Of a stretch of 64,000 nucleotides of DNA, positions 24,211 to 36,439 are shown piece after piece. The notes under the pieces are model-generated. The model was not told where the DNA came from. It did no database searches and was given only the letters and a program-made list of their open reading frames with translations. A program made the position numbers and the translations under genes. Source of the DNA: Notamacropus eugenii (Eukaryota > Chordata > Mammalia > Diprotodontia > Macropodidae). How positions within the stretch are numbered: the first letter of the stretch is position 1; the number at the start of each line of letters is the position of its first letter. The stretch lies in NCBI RefSeq assembly GCF_028372415.1, contig NC_092878.1, positions 67,721,830 to 67,785,829 on the forward strand, written 5' to 3'.

Positions 24211-25779
24211 TCAAAGTTACATTTGATTGGTGACTAGACCACATGTTTAAAAATCCATGCTACACATGCAAAGTCCTATAAATTAAATATGCATATATAT
24301 ATTTACCTATCATAAATATTCTTGAAGAATATTGACATGAAATCTGATCAGAAACCTGACATAGAAAAAAATATTGTTGGGAGCATTTACTTGATGTTAC
24401 TTCTTTTCATGTACTATGATTCTAGGTGCTTCATTTAGTCTAACTTTAAGTGGGAACTGAGAAAGTCTAGTCATTGTACAAGTAACTGGTTATACCATTT
24501 TAGGGAGGTTTCCTTGATGCAGTTTCAGATATTCTTAGTTGCATTTAAATATTCTTCAGTATATCTTCTCTCCTGGTCAATTGGAACTCCTTTCATCCTA
24601 ATTGTTTCTCATACTGTAGATTGTGGATACATCTAATTGATTTTGACCAGATATGTTTAGTCTTAACATAACTTATCAACTCTACTACCTAATGAACCTC
24701 TGTATACTCTTTGGATTTTGAGAAGCAATCTGGAACCTCAAGTATTTGTCTAGTAGGACTTCCATTACATACCATGTAACTACACATGGTACCAAACTAT
24801 TATCATCTCATCACAAATACAATTTAAGCTCAACATATAATAGTTATTCAGATGGAGCTGGATATAACACTGATAGACAGAGGTCTACCAAATCCAACAG
24901 GAACATTTGTCAGTTCTAAGATATGTAGTGCTATGAAGAGATGTTGTCTGTCAGGGAGGAATTAAATATAACTGCATTTATGCTATCCCTTAGCTATGGC
25001 ACATTTTAAATAGTTAAGGGACACCATCACAACTTCTAGTTCCATGTTTCACAGTTTCCACATTAGATTGTGCCACATTATTTTTCTAAGACATTCTCAA
25101 ATGTTTGTGATGTAGTTTTATTTTGTTATATTTTCAGGTACAGCAATAACTTCTTTAATTTTAATCATTTGTGATGTAATATCTTTGTGAAGATGGGTTA
25201 TTGGCATTTACCATAATAAAACAAAATAAAAACAAGTGCTACAAAAAGTCACTGTGAATCAGGAAAAGAAGGAAATTCATGTCATATATAATTCCAGTAT
25301 TTAAGAAGTTGTATAGTTCCTACAAATATATAACTCCCATTAGTAAAGAATTGTGATTATTTAAGAATGAGATAAAATATTTTTATGCCTTATGTTTGTT
25401 ATGTTTTCAAATGGTTGCTAAGTTATTATGACAAAAATACTTATGAAGTTGTTTGGACCCAGTTCTTAACAAAATCATCTGTTAGACTTTTCTTTCCTTT
25501 TTTATTAATTAATTAATTAATTGGTTTTTTTTTTTTTCCACAGGGGCAAAATGAAAAAAAATATTGAGAACCTATAGTTATTATGAACTATAAAAGTTTG
25601 GGATTCTCTGACTTGTGGCAAACCATAATATTTTTATTGAAATAGAAGTTGTTGCATCTATTGCTGTGATCGTCATTGTTATTATCCAGCTGGTATATAA
25701 TTGAGTTTTGGGAGCACAACTATAGGTTGTGAATGGCCTATATACAGAAAATTTCTCTTTAAACTGATGTTTGTTGATA
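24211..25779. other. Unassigned AT-rich noncoding stretch
   Basis: No gene or confidently named repeat. A (TTAA)n run lies at 25,503-25,522, followed by a T run. The last 180 bp (from about 25,600) may be the distal part of the LTR-like repeat that follows. Confidence 0.4.
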
Positions 25780-26315
25780 GTGTATCTAAGTATAATGGTA
25801 ACTGTGATCTTTCCCACCCATCAATGGACTTGCCCATTAAGGAATGTTTGATTAGGGGAGGCACACACCTCTTGCTAATTTTCTAATGAGGCACTGGATC
25901 TCAAGATGCCCTCTGGTTCTGAAAAATGCATAATTGCTCTGAGATGAGGTCTTACTTTGGGGCTTACTCATTGGAAGTGTTTGTTTGGCCAGACAAGACT
26001 CTGTGCAGCCGCTTAAGGAGCCCCCAGTTTTGAAAACCCAGATGTTGGTGCTTCTCTCTCTGGTAACTATGTTTGTACAGTGAGACAGTTATCTGTCTGT
26101 TGGTCTGTCAGGCAAATGAAAACCCTGTCTGTTGGTTGATCTTTATTTCTCTCTTCGCATTTTCCCTGAAGTTCAGGGCATTGACTTTTTCCCCCTGAAC
26201 TAAGTGAATGTTATATAAATGCTTCATTAAAATGATAGTTGACCTTTCAAAAGGTACCTTTTCTTTTAGGAAAGCAGATCTAAAAATCCATGACAGTAGG
26301 CCCTCCTGGATATGA
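25780..26315 (+). mobile_element. LTR-like repeat (plus copy)
   Basis: This is the plus-strand partner of 16,822-17,345. It contains 'gatctttcccacccatcaat', 'ctaatgaggcactggatctc', 'cgcttaaggagcccccagtt', 'aacccagatgttggtgctt', 'gagacagttatctgtctgtt' and 'agcagatctaaaaatcc'. It has diverged clearly from the other copy, so both are old. No internal retroviral genes lie between or beside the two copies in a proviral arrangement; their opposite orientation argues for two independent solo insertions. Confidence 0.55.
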
Positions 26316-26343
26316 TAGAGTCCTTGCTTTTACACTAAGATGT

Positions 26344-26589
26344 AGTTCAGTCATTATTCACCACTTTGGGTCCTCATTTGGGATTTTCTTGGCAAAAGGT
26401 AGTGGAGTGTGTTTACCATTTCTCTCTCCATAATATTTTACAGATGAGGTAAATAAAACAATCAAGTTTAAGTGACTTACTCAGGGTTACACAACTAGAA
26501 GGTTGCTGAGGTCAGACTTGAATTAATGAAAATGACTCTTCCTGACTCCAGACCTGGCAATCTGTTCCACAATACCATATAGTTGCCCC
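26344..26589 (-). repeat. Full-length marsupial SINE, antisense
   Basis: Read in reverse it is the 4,651-type SINE. Plus-strand landmarks are 'gggattttcttggcaaaagg', 'ttttacagatgaggtaaata', 'cttcctgactccagacctgg' and the terminal 'atagttgcccc'. It is moderately diverged. Confidence 0.8.
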
Positions 26590-27169
26590 AAATAGCTGGG
26601 GTACAAAGCAGTAAATAATTTCACATGTTCTGAAGACAACTGTAAAGTTAAAATTTAACTATAAAATGCATTTTGTAAAATAAAAGGAGTAAATTAAAAT
26701 TCTACCTCATAATTCCACAGAACATGATATCTTCCTTTTTTCCCTGCTGAAACTGCCAAGGCTCTCCAAATAACTCAATAAAGATCAGATCATGCTAAAA
26801 ACTGGCAATTCTAATATAATTATATCCATCATTTCAGTTCTACTTATAGCTGTTAGAGTGCTACACTGGGACTCAGAAAAACTAAATTCATACCCTTCCT
26901 CAGATATTTATTTGGTGAATTAGGCACTGGACAACTCAACATTTCTTTTTTGAAATATTTTCTAAGTTTTAAAAATTTTCAATTTTAAAATAATTTTATT
27001 GTATTTATGTTAAATGTATTTATTAGTATATAATATAAAGTTAATATGTTTAAAACATTATTTTAAATAATTTTAGTTTAATTTTAAAATTAAAAAATAT
27101 TTCATTAAATATTTCCCCATTTCATGTATTTAGAAATTGTAAGAATAATTTATTAAAATTTTGAGTTCT
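26590..27169. other. Very AT-rich unassigned stretch
   Basis: About 26,940-27,130 is nearly all A/T with repeated 'ttttaaaat' patterns. No gene is present. A weak sense MIR-like piece lies at about 26,855-26,940. Confidence 0.45.
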
Positions 27170-28262
27170 AAATTCTCTTACTTTCTCCTGCCCTTATTCC
27201 ACCCTTTGAAAAGGCAAGCAATATGATATCAGTTCTACATGGAAAGTCGTGTAAAACACATTTCTATACTAGCCATGTTGCAAAAAAAAAACCCCAAAAC
27301 AGGTAAAAATAAAGCAAAAAAAAAGCTTCAATCTGTATTTAGAGTTGAGCTCTTTTTCTAGATATGGATAACATTTTTCATTATGGGACCTTTGGGATCA
27401 TCTCAGGTGATTGTTTTTATCTGAATAAATAAGTTTTTCATAGTGATAATCCTCACAATATTACTGTTACTGTGTACATGTTCTCCTGGTTCAGCTCTCT
27501 TCATTTTGCATGAGTTTAAATAAATCTTCCCAGGTTTTTGTGAAACAATCCTGTTCCTCATTTCTTATAACACAACAGTACTCTATCACAAGCATGCTCC
27601 ACAACTTGTTCAGTCATTCTTCAATTAATAGGCATCCCCTTGATTTCCAGTTCTTTGCCACAACAAAAAAGAGCTACTAGAAATATTTATGTACAAATAG
27701 GTCCTTTTCCCTTTCCTTTGATCTCTTTGGAATACAGACCTAGTAGGAATATTGTAAAACAGCTAAGTGGTACTTTGGAAAGAGGGCTGAAAATCAAGAA
27801 GAGTCAACTTTGTGAGTTCAAATCTGGCCTCAGATACTGACTAGTTGTGTGAACTTGGGCAAGTCAATTAACCCTTTTTCCCTCAGCTCCTCATCTATAA
27901 AATAAGCTAGAGAAGGAGATGGCCAACTACTCTAGGATCATTGCCAAGAACACTCCATGTGGCATCACAAAAAGTCAGATATAACTGAAAAACAGCTGAA
28001 GAACAGCAACATAGCATATGTACAGTTTTGTAGTCCTTTGAGAACAGTTCCAAATAGTTCTCCAGAATGATTGGACTAGGTTATGACCTCATCAACAGGG
28101 CTTTAGTGTCCCAACATTTGCATATCCTCTCCAGCATTTGCCATTTTCCTTTTCTGCCATGGTAGTCAATCTAATAGGGGTAACATAGCATGTCAGAGTT
28201 GTTTTGATTTTCATTTATTTAATAATTAGTGATTTAGGTTTTTTACGTGACTCTTGATAGAT
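27170..28262 (-). mobile_element. Antisense L1 (ORF2 C-terminus and 3' UTR) interrupted by a SINE
   Basis: On the plus strand the reverse of L1 ORF2 is recognisable: 'tgttctcctggttcagctct', 'caattaataggcatcccctt', 'gatttccagttctttgccac', then after the SINE 'aaatagttctccagaatgat', 'ccaacatttgcatatcctct' and 'ccagcatttgccattttcct'. The SINE (27,757-28,011) splits it. Confidence 0.8.
27757..28011 (+). repeat. Marsupial SINE nested in L1
   Basis: Head 'cagctaagtggtactttgga', middle 'gggcaagtcaattaaccctt', 3' end 'agatataactgaaaaacagc'. It is the 4,651 subclass, inserted in opposite orientation into the antisense L1. Confidence 0.8.
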
Positions 28263-28274
28263 TTGATTTTTTTT

Positions 28275-28800
28275 TCACATGAAATTCAGTATTCTCATTT
28301 ATAAAATGAAGGAAATAACATAATGCATATCTGATAAATACAGTATAATAAACAGACCTATCTCACAGGATTGTTGAGAGGATTAAATGAGATGATGTTT
28401 TTTAATATTAAAGTGTTATTCAAATGGTAGCTATTAGTAAATAACTGATAATAATAATTCAAGAAATACTTAGCAAATATCTTCTTTGGGTATTGCATTA
28501 TGCCAAGTGCTGAGGATATAAAAGTGGATATATACAGACTCCACTATCAAAGGGGCTGCAATATTAATATAGGGAATGGTTTACATATACATAATTGTGA
28601 TAAAGGGGAAAGTATGGTAAGTGCAAGGAAGACTTCAAAGAAAAGTACTATGAGAAGAGAAAAATATCATTTTAACCTAGGAGAAAAGGAGATATCAGGG
28701 AAGGCTTTACAGTAGAGTGTGCACCTAAGTTAGATAGATCTTGAATGAGGGAAGGGCACTTCAGATGGATTAGCAGTGAGGAGAAGTTCACTTGCAGTAT
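28275..28800 (+). repeat. SINE/MIR 3' tail followed by dispersed repeat
   Basis: 28,275-28,440 is the 3' half of a MIR-tailed SINE ('cacaggattgttgagaggat', 'aaatgagatgatg'). 28,455-28,800 is a copy of the dispersed family ('tgccaagtgctgaggatata', 'gaaggctttacagtag', 'agtgaggagaagttcact'). Confidence 0.5.
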
Positions 28801-29458
<658 letters not shown>

Positions 29459-30744
29459 AGAGAACTTAAAATAAACTTGCATACATAATGACAAAAAAAA
29501 TTGAGGGAGTACAATATAATTCCATAGCTGTACTTGAGTAATTTTGCTATGAAAATAAACTCTCAGTGAGAGAAAAAGAAAATTCCAATGATGTACAAGT
29601 CAAATTTGATAGAGATTCAAGATATTCACACACAATATGTAGATCATATTTCATATAAAATATACATATTATACATATGTATATGCATTCATGAATACTA
29701 ATTATATATATAGATTATATAATGCATGTATATATTATATATGCATATATATCCTAAGCAGTCACAGTGTATAGCAGCAGAAGATGCTCATAGCCAATCT
29801 TAGGTGACAATGTTTCCATTCTGCATTTGAATACCACTTTAAAGATGAGCCCCTAAGGCTTTGAAATTCATACCATCTTGAAAGTTTAATACAGTAGAAC
29901 AATAAAATGACTAGTGTTTTGTTTGAAGTACAAAGTGGGGATTGTTTCCCACTCCCCCCAAAATATCAAATTTTCAAGGCTAGTTACCGTAGAAATGGCT
30001 TGGAGCATAGTGACTTTCCATCTCTGAGGCCTTTTTTTTTTTTTTTGCTTTCTTTTCCAAATGTTAAAAAAACGATAATTTTAATCTGAAGAGAAAAAAA
30101 AACATACTTAATGAAAGTTGCAAACTGAAATGAATAGGAAATACAGTGAGGTATAGCTAGCTTTGAGAAAGTTTTGGACATCTTTCAAGGATTCTGGAAG
30201 TTGAGAAAAGAATTTGGCTTTGTTCAACATATTTCATCTTTGAAAATTACTTCCCAGTTAGAAAGTTAGATACTGACAGTATCAGCTATAGTGAAAGGAA
30301 TCCCATCAACCATGTTCCATTTTCATTTTATAGATTTTTCAGAGGTTGCTTCACTATAACTCAGGAAGAAGTGGAAACTAGCTTGCAGCAGCTAAATTGT
30401 TATGCAAATCAGGCAGAAAGACAAACATATACTAGAGCACTGCAAAAGCAGTAGAGACCTAGCTTCCAGGCCTCTCCTCACCAATTCTATTTGATTAAAA
30501 TCCAGGAGTCAGATTTTTGTTAATATGGTGAAATGAAACATCATATAAAAGTCCACATCTTCCATATAAACCACCGACAATATCTGAAAGGAGCTCCAGA
30601 AAGATCAGTGAAAGAAAGCTAATGAAGAACCTCTATAAGCTCCTCTAGTTACTCCAGAACCGTGTATAAGTCAACAGAGTCTGGTAGAGAGGTCACACCA
30701 AGGAATCCGGTGAGAGTTTAAGTTAACAGCCCACTGAACCCAGA
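29459..30744. other. Unassigned noncoding stretch
   Basis: It contains a TA/CA-rich patch (29,650-29,750) and T/A homopolymers near 30,030 and 30,095. The segment 30,525-30,740 begins 'aatatggtgaaatgaaacat' and could be an eroded L1 5' UTR; I do not call it. Confidence 0.4.
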
Positions 30745-30862
30745 TGGCTCTGGAGGATAAACTGCACATCCCTCCCTCCCTCAAGTCCAAATCAACTGCA
30801 AGTCATGTCACCACTTCCCTGATGTCATGATCCTTTTTGAAAAAGAAGGACAAACACAACCT
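30745..30862 (+). repeat. Second marsupial SINE-type repeat ('gacaaacacaac' family), 3' part
   Basis: 'agatggctctggaggataaa', 'aagtcatgtcaccacttccc' and 'gaaaaagaaggacaaacaca' match the copy at 31,440-31,735. This family is unlike the MAR1-type SINE. I could not tell whether it is tRNA-derived or LINE-derived. Confidence 0.6.
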
Positions 30863-30994
30863 GTGAGTAGACCAAGCTGCTTCATGGGGCCCCAGTCAGA
30901 TGGTAATTTAGCTTGTCTTCTCTCTCTCCTCATCTCTGAAGGAAGGTAAATTTTGACAATCTAAGCTGCCCAGTTAACTTGGGGTTTACTAGCT

Positions 30995-31193
30995 AGATTC
31001 CTTCCTGTCTTCCTCCCTCCCTCCTTTCTTTGTTCCTTCCTTCCTTCCTTCCTTCCTTCCTTCCTTCCTTCCTTCCTTCCTTCCTTCCTTCCTTCCTTCT
31101 TTCCTTCTTTCCTTCTTTCCTTCCTTCCTTCCTTCCTTCCTTCCTTCCTTCCTTCCTTCCTTCCTTCCTTCCTTCCTTCCTTCCTTCCTTCCT

Positions 31194-31231
<38 letters not shown>

Positions 31232-31260
31232 TTTCTTTCTTTCTTTCTCTCTTCTTTCTT
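30995..31260. repeat. (TTCC)n/(TTTC)n polypyrimidine array
   Basis: Nearly pure TTCC units with TTTC interruptions and a TTTC-rich end, about 260 bp. It lies between two copies of the same SINE-type repeat. The long Pro/Ser/Phe or Lys/Glu/Gly/Arg frames through it are not genes. Confidence 0.95.
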
Positions 31261-31439
31261 CTCATAGATTTGACCACAATAGGTCCCTGCCCAAGTTCCA
31301 CTAAATGGCTATATTTTGGACCCTCCTGGATCAGACTGAATTCAATAGTAACTGTTTGTCTTCTGACCAACAACCCTGAGGATCTTCCCTTCTCAGTTTG
31401 ATTTTTTTTTTTAATTAAAGGGATCATTCCTTGACTCAC

Positions 31440-31735
31440 TTCTTAAAGGGGCCTATTCAATGAATGGACATTGTCTCACTCAAAGTGAGAACTTTGAAAG
31501 GCCTTAGCCTAAAAGGGCCAGGGTCTCTCATTGCATCATAAGCCATCTCTAGTCATCCTGATGAATATCTGGTCACTGGATCCACATGACTCTGGAGGAG
31601 AAAGTGAGGCTGGAGAACTTGCACAGCCCTCCCTCACTGAAATCAAAGTCAACTGAAAGTCATATCATCATTTCTCTGATATCATGGTTCTCTTTGACAA
31701 TGGACAAACAAGAGTTAATAGGGATAAAATCCCAG
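31440..31735 (+). repeat. Second marsupial SINE-type repeat, longer copy
   Basis: Landmarks: 'gacattgtctcactcaaagt', 'aaaaggccttagcctaaaag' type sequence, 'ctctggaggagaaagtgagg', 'cacagccctccctcactgaa' and 'gacaatggacaaacaagag'. The 3' half matches 30,745-30,862. Confidence 0.65.
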
Positions 31736-32064
31736 AGAAGAAAGAGTGAGCTACTGAAAATGGATATAAAAGCAGTCAGTCATCTGAAAGGAGGTAGTGT
31801 TGCTATAAACCTGCTTGAGTTTGAGGAATATGGAACTTGAAGGCAGATTCTGGTCCTATTCTGGTGGCACAAAAGTGGGCTATAGAATCAATTCACATAA
31901 GTCATTGCACAGAAAAACAGGACTTAACCTTGCACTCTTCAGAGCACTTAGAGCCACAGGAGGAAATAAGGCTAATTCAATTGTTCTAATTCAAGGCTCC
32001 AGTACTGATGGTGGGTCAGGGATAAAAATTTTCTATGAGGTAATCTCAAAGATAATACAAGGAA
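31736..32064. other. Unassigned sequence left of the tubulin pseudogene
   Basis: Noncoding, with no recognised repeat. It is the pre-insertion target of the tubulin retrocopy and continues on the other side at 33,543. Confidence 0.4.
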
Positions 32065-32074
32065 TAGACTCCAC
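32065..32074. repeat. Left target-site duplication of tubulin retrocopy
   Basis: 'tagactccac' followed by the T run matches 'tagactccactttt' at 33,543-33,556. The right copy reads 'ctttt|aaat', the L1 endonuclease TTTT/AA site. Confidence 0.85.
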
Positions 32075-33542
32075 TTTTTTTTTTTTTTTTTGCAAATAAG
32101 GAAAGATTTTATTTTGGGGTAGTAGGAAAAGAGAAAGATAAAAAAAAAGCTGGATGAGGCAAATAGCTTATTTGCTGGATGCTTTCTAGAATTCTTCACT
32201 TTCATCTTTGCCCTCTATGGAGTTTGTGCCTACTTCCTCATAATCCTTCTCCAGAGCAGCTAAATCTTCCCAAGCCTCGTAGAATTCTCCTTCCTCCATG
32301 CCTTCACCCACATACCAGTGCACAAATGCCCTCTTGGCATACATGAGGTCAAATTTGTGATATAGACAGGCCCATGATTCAGCAATGGCTGTTGTGTTAC
32401 TCAGCATACATACAGCTCTCTGTACTTTAGCCAGATCTCCACCAGGTACGATGGTTGGGGGCTGGTAATTGATACCAACCTTAAAGCCCATGGGACACCA
32501 GTCTACAAACTGAATGCTTCTCTTGGTCTTGATTGTGGCAATGGCGGCACTGACATCCTTGGGTACCACATCACCTCGATACAGCATGCAACAGGCCATG
32601 TACTTGCCATGACGTGGGTTACACTTTACCATCTGGTTGGAGGGGGTCAAAGCCTTTTCAGCAGAGACAATGGGTGAGTAGGTGATGAGGGGGAAGTGGA
32701 TTCGAGGATCAGGCACCAGCTTGGTCTGAAACTCTGTGAGGTCTACATTGAGGGCACCATCAAAGCACAGAAAGGCAGTGACACAGGAAATGATCTGGCC
32801 AATGAGCCGGTTGAGGTTGGTGTATGTTGGGTGCTCAATGTCCAGGTTCCGGTGGCAGATGTCATAGATGGCTTCATTGTCCACCATGAAAGCACAGTCT
32901 GAGTGCTCTAGTGTGGTGAGAGTGGTTAGGATGGAGTTATAGGGCACCACTACAGCTGTGGATATCTGTGGGGCTGGGTAGATGGCAAACTCCAGCTTGG
33001 ATTTCTTGCCATAGTCAACAAAGAGACTCTCCATCAGCAGAGAGGTGAAACCTGACCCTGTGCCACCTCCAAAGCTGTGAAATATCAGGAATCCCTGTAG
33101 CCCTGTGCATTGGTCTGACAGTTTTCAGATGTGCTCCAATATAAGATCAATTATTTCCTTCCCAACAGTGTAATGGCCCCGGGCATAGTTATTCACAGCA
33201 TCCTCTTTGCCAAAGATCAGCTGTTCAGGATGGAATAGCTGTTTATAGATGCTAGTCCAAACCTCATCTATTACCGTAGACTCCAAGTCTACCAGCTCCA
33301 GGCTCACTGAAGAAGGTATTGAAGGAGTCATCACTACCCCCCAAGGTCCTGTCACTGGACATGGTATCATTGGGTTGGATACTGTGCCCTAAGCAATACA
33401 ATTCCCTGTAGGTATTGCCCAAATGCACTCTGGCCTGGCCAACATGCATGGAGATACACTCATGCATGGTGGCTCCGACGGGTGAACATGGGAGGGTGCT
33501 GTTGACTGCAGACAGGTTACGGGTCTCGGGAAACACAGGAAG
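32075..33542 (-). pseudogene. Processed alpha-tubulin (TUBA1-type) pseudogene
   Basis: An intronless copy of an alpha-tubulin mRNA; tubulin alpha forms the microtubule heterodimer with beta. The start ATG (33,465-33,467) lies in a good Kozak context ('gccaccatg') and the stop is at 32,186-32,188. Recognisable parts include the N-terminal 'HVGQA', the 'DDSFNTFF' block, the GTP-binding glycine loop 'GGGTGSG', 'IHFPL', and the acidic tail ending EEF. Lesions: a deletion near 33,300 of about 26 nt (frameshift, removing the KHVPRAVF-equivalent residues), a TGA at 33,125-33,127 in place of an Arg codon, and an in-frame loss of about 14 codons after 'SAEKA' around 32,650. The last 282 codons are open. 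A 3' UTR, an AATAAA signal (32,108-32,113 in reverse) and a poly(A) tail (T run 32,075-32,091) are retained. Target duplication 'tagactccac' lies at 32,065 and 33,543. This is an L1-mediated retrocopy and is not functional. Confidence 0.95.
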
Positions 33543-33556
33543 TAGACTCCACTTTT
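33543..33556. repeat. Right target-site duplication of tubulin retrocopy
   Basis: 'tagactccactttt' followed by 'aaatagg'. It is identical to the left flank and shows the expected TTTT/AA nick context. Confidence 0.85.
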
Positions 33557-35805
33557 AAATAGGCATTATATCAGGAGAAAGTTGATAACTGTGGCCACAA
33601 CTTGAAATGGGTCACAGTAGACTAAGAGAAAAACCAGAAAATGAGGAAGAGGTTAGGACCTGGTACCAGTCACCCCATTCAGATCTGCAGCAGTAATAAT
33701 ATCCATATAGCAGAAAGGTTAAGAGTAAACAAGTCCCAACCAACATGAATACCAAAGACCAACAGGAGTACCAAGGATTGGACCAAGGAGAAAGTTAAAA
33801 CCAAGAACTGAAGCTAAAATTTTGAGTAAACTGAAGAAAATTTGAATATATTGAAGAAATGCTGAGTTAAGGGAAGCTACAAAGGCAAATATGGAAGGGT
33901 AGAATAACGCCACAATTACAATTAGAGACACAGAGATTGATCATGAGGACAAAAGGAGTGGCTAGAAGAAATGATGTAAGAAATAAAAATCGAACTATAA
34001 TTAAAATGAGAATTTGGGATTAAAAAGTTAAAAAGAGAACAAACATCTTAGAAAAGAAGTTATGGAAATTTACATGGTAGAATCTTTGAAAAACAAAATG
34101 GAAAAGAAAAATAGATTTTAATGACTCTATGGGACAAAATTATTATTAGAACAAATAGAAAAGTTTGAAAAAATAGAGGAGTATTTAAGATTCTTACAGG
34201 CTGAAGATATATCATATAATAATCAATAGACTCCCTGACAAAGTACTTTGATGTGATGTTCTGAGAATTCAGTAAAGAAAACTAGATGTATTAATACCAG
34301 CGGGAACAATTAATATTATTGAAAATATATATGTGTATATGTGTATGTTGGTGTGTGTGAGTATATTGTTTGCTGAAAGAAATTCCAAATTGAAAATATA
34401 CAGCAATATTACAGCAAAAATTTAAAGCTTTGGGACAGAAAAAGAAAACAAATAACAATGAATTACATTCAGAGACAGAAGACAGCAAGCAAAAGAGAAA
34501 AAAAGAATTGTTATTCAATATTCCATAAGACACGCAACCAAGAACAGCTTGACTAGAAAAGTCAAGGATAAATCTAATAAGGTAGGAATTGAACATTTGA
34601 TAAAATGGAGGAGTTTTGGTGGTAAAAAGTAACAGTATATGAAGAGGAAACATTGGCATGCCAACAGAGATGGCAAGAGAAACCTAGAAATAAAAATTTA
34701 TTACAATAATTGGAGTGGGACTAAACAACATTGACGTGCTTATTCTCTAATAGGAATTTCTTCAGAATTCTAATGTCTTTAAGATAGATAGAAGGAAAAA
34801 AAAACTCACGAAAAACTATAGAACTTTGAGGTGGCTTTGTTCTGCTATGCTGGTTTTCTCTTCAATTATTTCTTTTATTATGATGCTAAGGTTCTTTGCT
34901 CTGTAATGTTGTTTTGGGTTTTTTTTTACCCCTTTATAATCCTTAGGTTATCTCTATACATATTTTCTTTGAGAACCATATAATTTGCTTATGAGCATAT
35001 TTTCTTTTAATGTTACTGTTTTTGCATTTTTTCTTCTAGGATCTAGAAGAAATTTTTCATTCTCTTTTCTGTTTCTTAGGTGATAATTGCCATTGTAGAT
35101 TTTTTTTTTTAATTCTGCTCATTATTTTTGCTGTTCGAGACATACGTCTGCTCCCATAATTTTCTTTTCTCTCTTAAACCACTCAGGAACATAATGTGGT
35201 TCTATGTTCTCCTCAAATTTCACAGGGTCCTCTGTATCAAGTGATAGATCATCTCCCTTTATTTATGACATTTATTCATAGATACTTAAACTTGTTTACT
35301 AGATCCAGAGTTCATATTTCCTTCTGCCACTGTTTTTCCTGTTGAACTGTCTAGTTATGTTTAATGTTTTTGAGATTTCTTCTTCCTGAAATCTCTTTCT
35401 ATCTTTGCCCCCTCTAATTTTCCTTACCACTTAATTCCTGATTCCTGCCCCTCCACTTATGGTTTCCAGTAGAACTGATTTTCAAAGCACCTCAACCTCC
35501 TCCCACACATGTTTCAGCCACCTAGGTCTCAGACCAAAATGATTTTTGAGTGGTTAGAAATGGCCCTGTCTGGATATTGTGCTTTCCCCTAACACTTAGT
35601 GGAGTTTGTATAGTCCCCCACATGCAGGGTGGGTGTCCTATCCTGCTTATGTGTTTCACTCCCTCAAGTTCTTAGTTCCTTGGCCCAGCATTGGCATTTC
35701 AGAGTCCACCAGCACCAGTATTTCAAAGCCTGATTTCCATGGTACCAGAAATTCAGAGTTTGGTGTCACTGATGCTTCCCCACTGATGGGGATCAACCTA
35801 GAGGT
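33557..35805. other. Unassigned noncoding stretch
   Basis: No gene. A (TA/TG)n patch lies at about 34,323-34,365. The A-rich sequence at 33,960-34,700 has a LINE ORF1-like flavour but cannot be aligned convincingly. 34,850-35,450 is T-rich and unrecognised. Confidence 0.4.
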
Positions 35806-36425
35806 GTAATAGTAATGTAAATGGAAAATCTTTCCTGTTCATTACTAGGCCCATGTGACCTGCCTGTGTCACATGGAAACATGAGTCTGAGTCACATGAA
35901 ACCTATGGTAGGACAAATTTACTGAGTGGATCAAACAGGAAGAGGTGGGGCTAGAGCAGAGCTGGCAGAAAATTAGTCATGAGAGCAGTAAGAGCTAGGA
36001 AGGATAATGCAGGGAAACACACTGCTGACTAGTGTGAGCGAAAGGGTTTGTAATTTTGTTTAATGTACCTGGTTTGTGGGAAGGCTAGCAGGGGAAGTCT
36101 TGGAGATGTTGCTGTTCTCGACATTGTTATTGTGTATAGATTTTTGTTACTATGATGGATTTGGCTTTCTGGTGGCTAAAGGAATGTTTTGGTTCTGTCT
36201 TCCATGTGGAGAGTCTGTGATGCTTCATGATTCAGATTTGCACCAGGATATTCATGACCATGGTAGGTGCTGTGAATATTGCATTAGTGTATAAGAGGAT
36301 CTTTGAACAAGCTGACAGTAGAGGTCCTGAAGATCCTGGAGTCGGTCTCTCAATGTCACTGAAAGTAGGGAAGGCAGCAGGGGGTGCAAGAATGAGTTTT
36401 TACCTAAGCCTATCTTATGGCTAGT
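35806..36425 (+). mobile_element. Possible LTR-type repeat
   Basis: A roughly 620 bp block is compositionally distinct from its flanks, starting near 'tgtaatagtaatgtaaatgg' and ending at the L1 junction. It has balanced GC, a 'gggaagaggtgggg'-like region and no coding potential. The LTR call rests only on general appearance, and no second copy is visible in the window. Confidence 0.2.
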
Positions 36426-36439
36426 GTGGCCTCAATGTT

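Noticed and set aside
30525..30740. L1 5' UTR start at 'aatatggtgaaatgaaacat'
   Set aside because: The core differs from the 'aagatgg' seen at the other five starts and no further collinear similarity was found.
30993..31439. 148-codon and 123-codon frames across the (TTCC)n array
   Set aside because: Low-complexity translation of a tetranucleotide repeat; no gene-like composition.
32186..33034. 282-codon open frame similar to alpha-tubulin as a functional gene
   Set aside because: It is the 3' part of a processed pseudogene with an upstream frameshift, an in-frame stop, a 14-codon internal loss, a poly(A) tail and a TSD.
33960..34700. A-rich block resembling a LINE ORF1 region
   Set aside because: I could not find collinear landmarks with the intact ORF1 at 59,507; the similarity may be only compositional.
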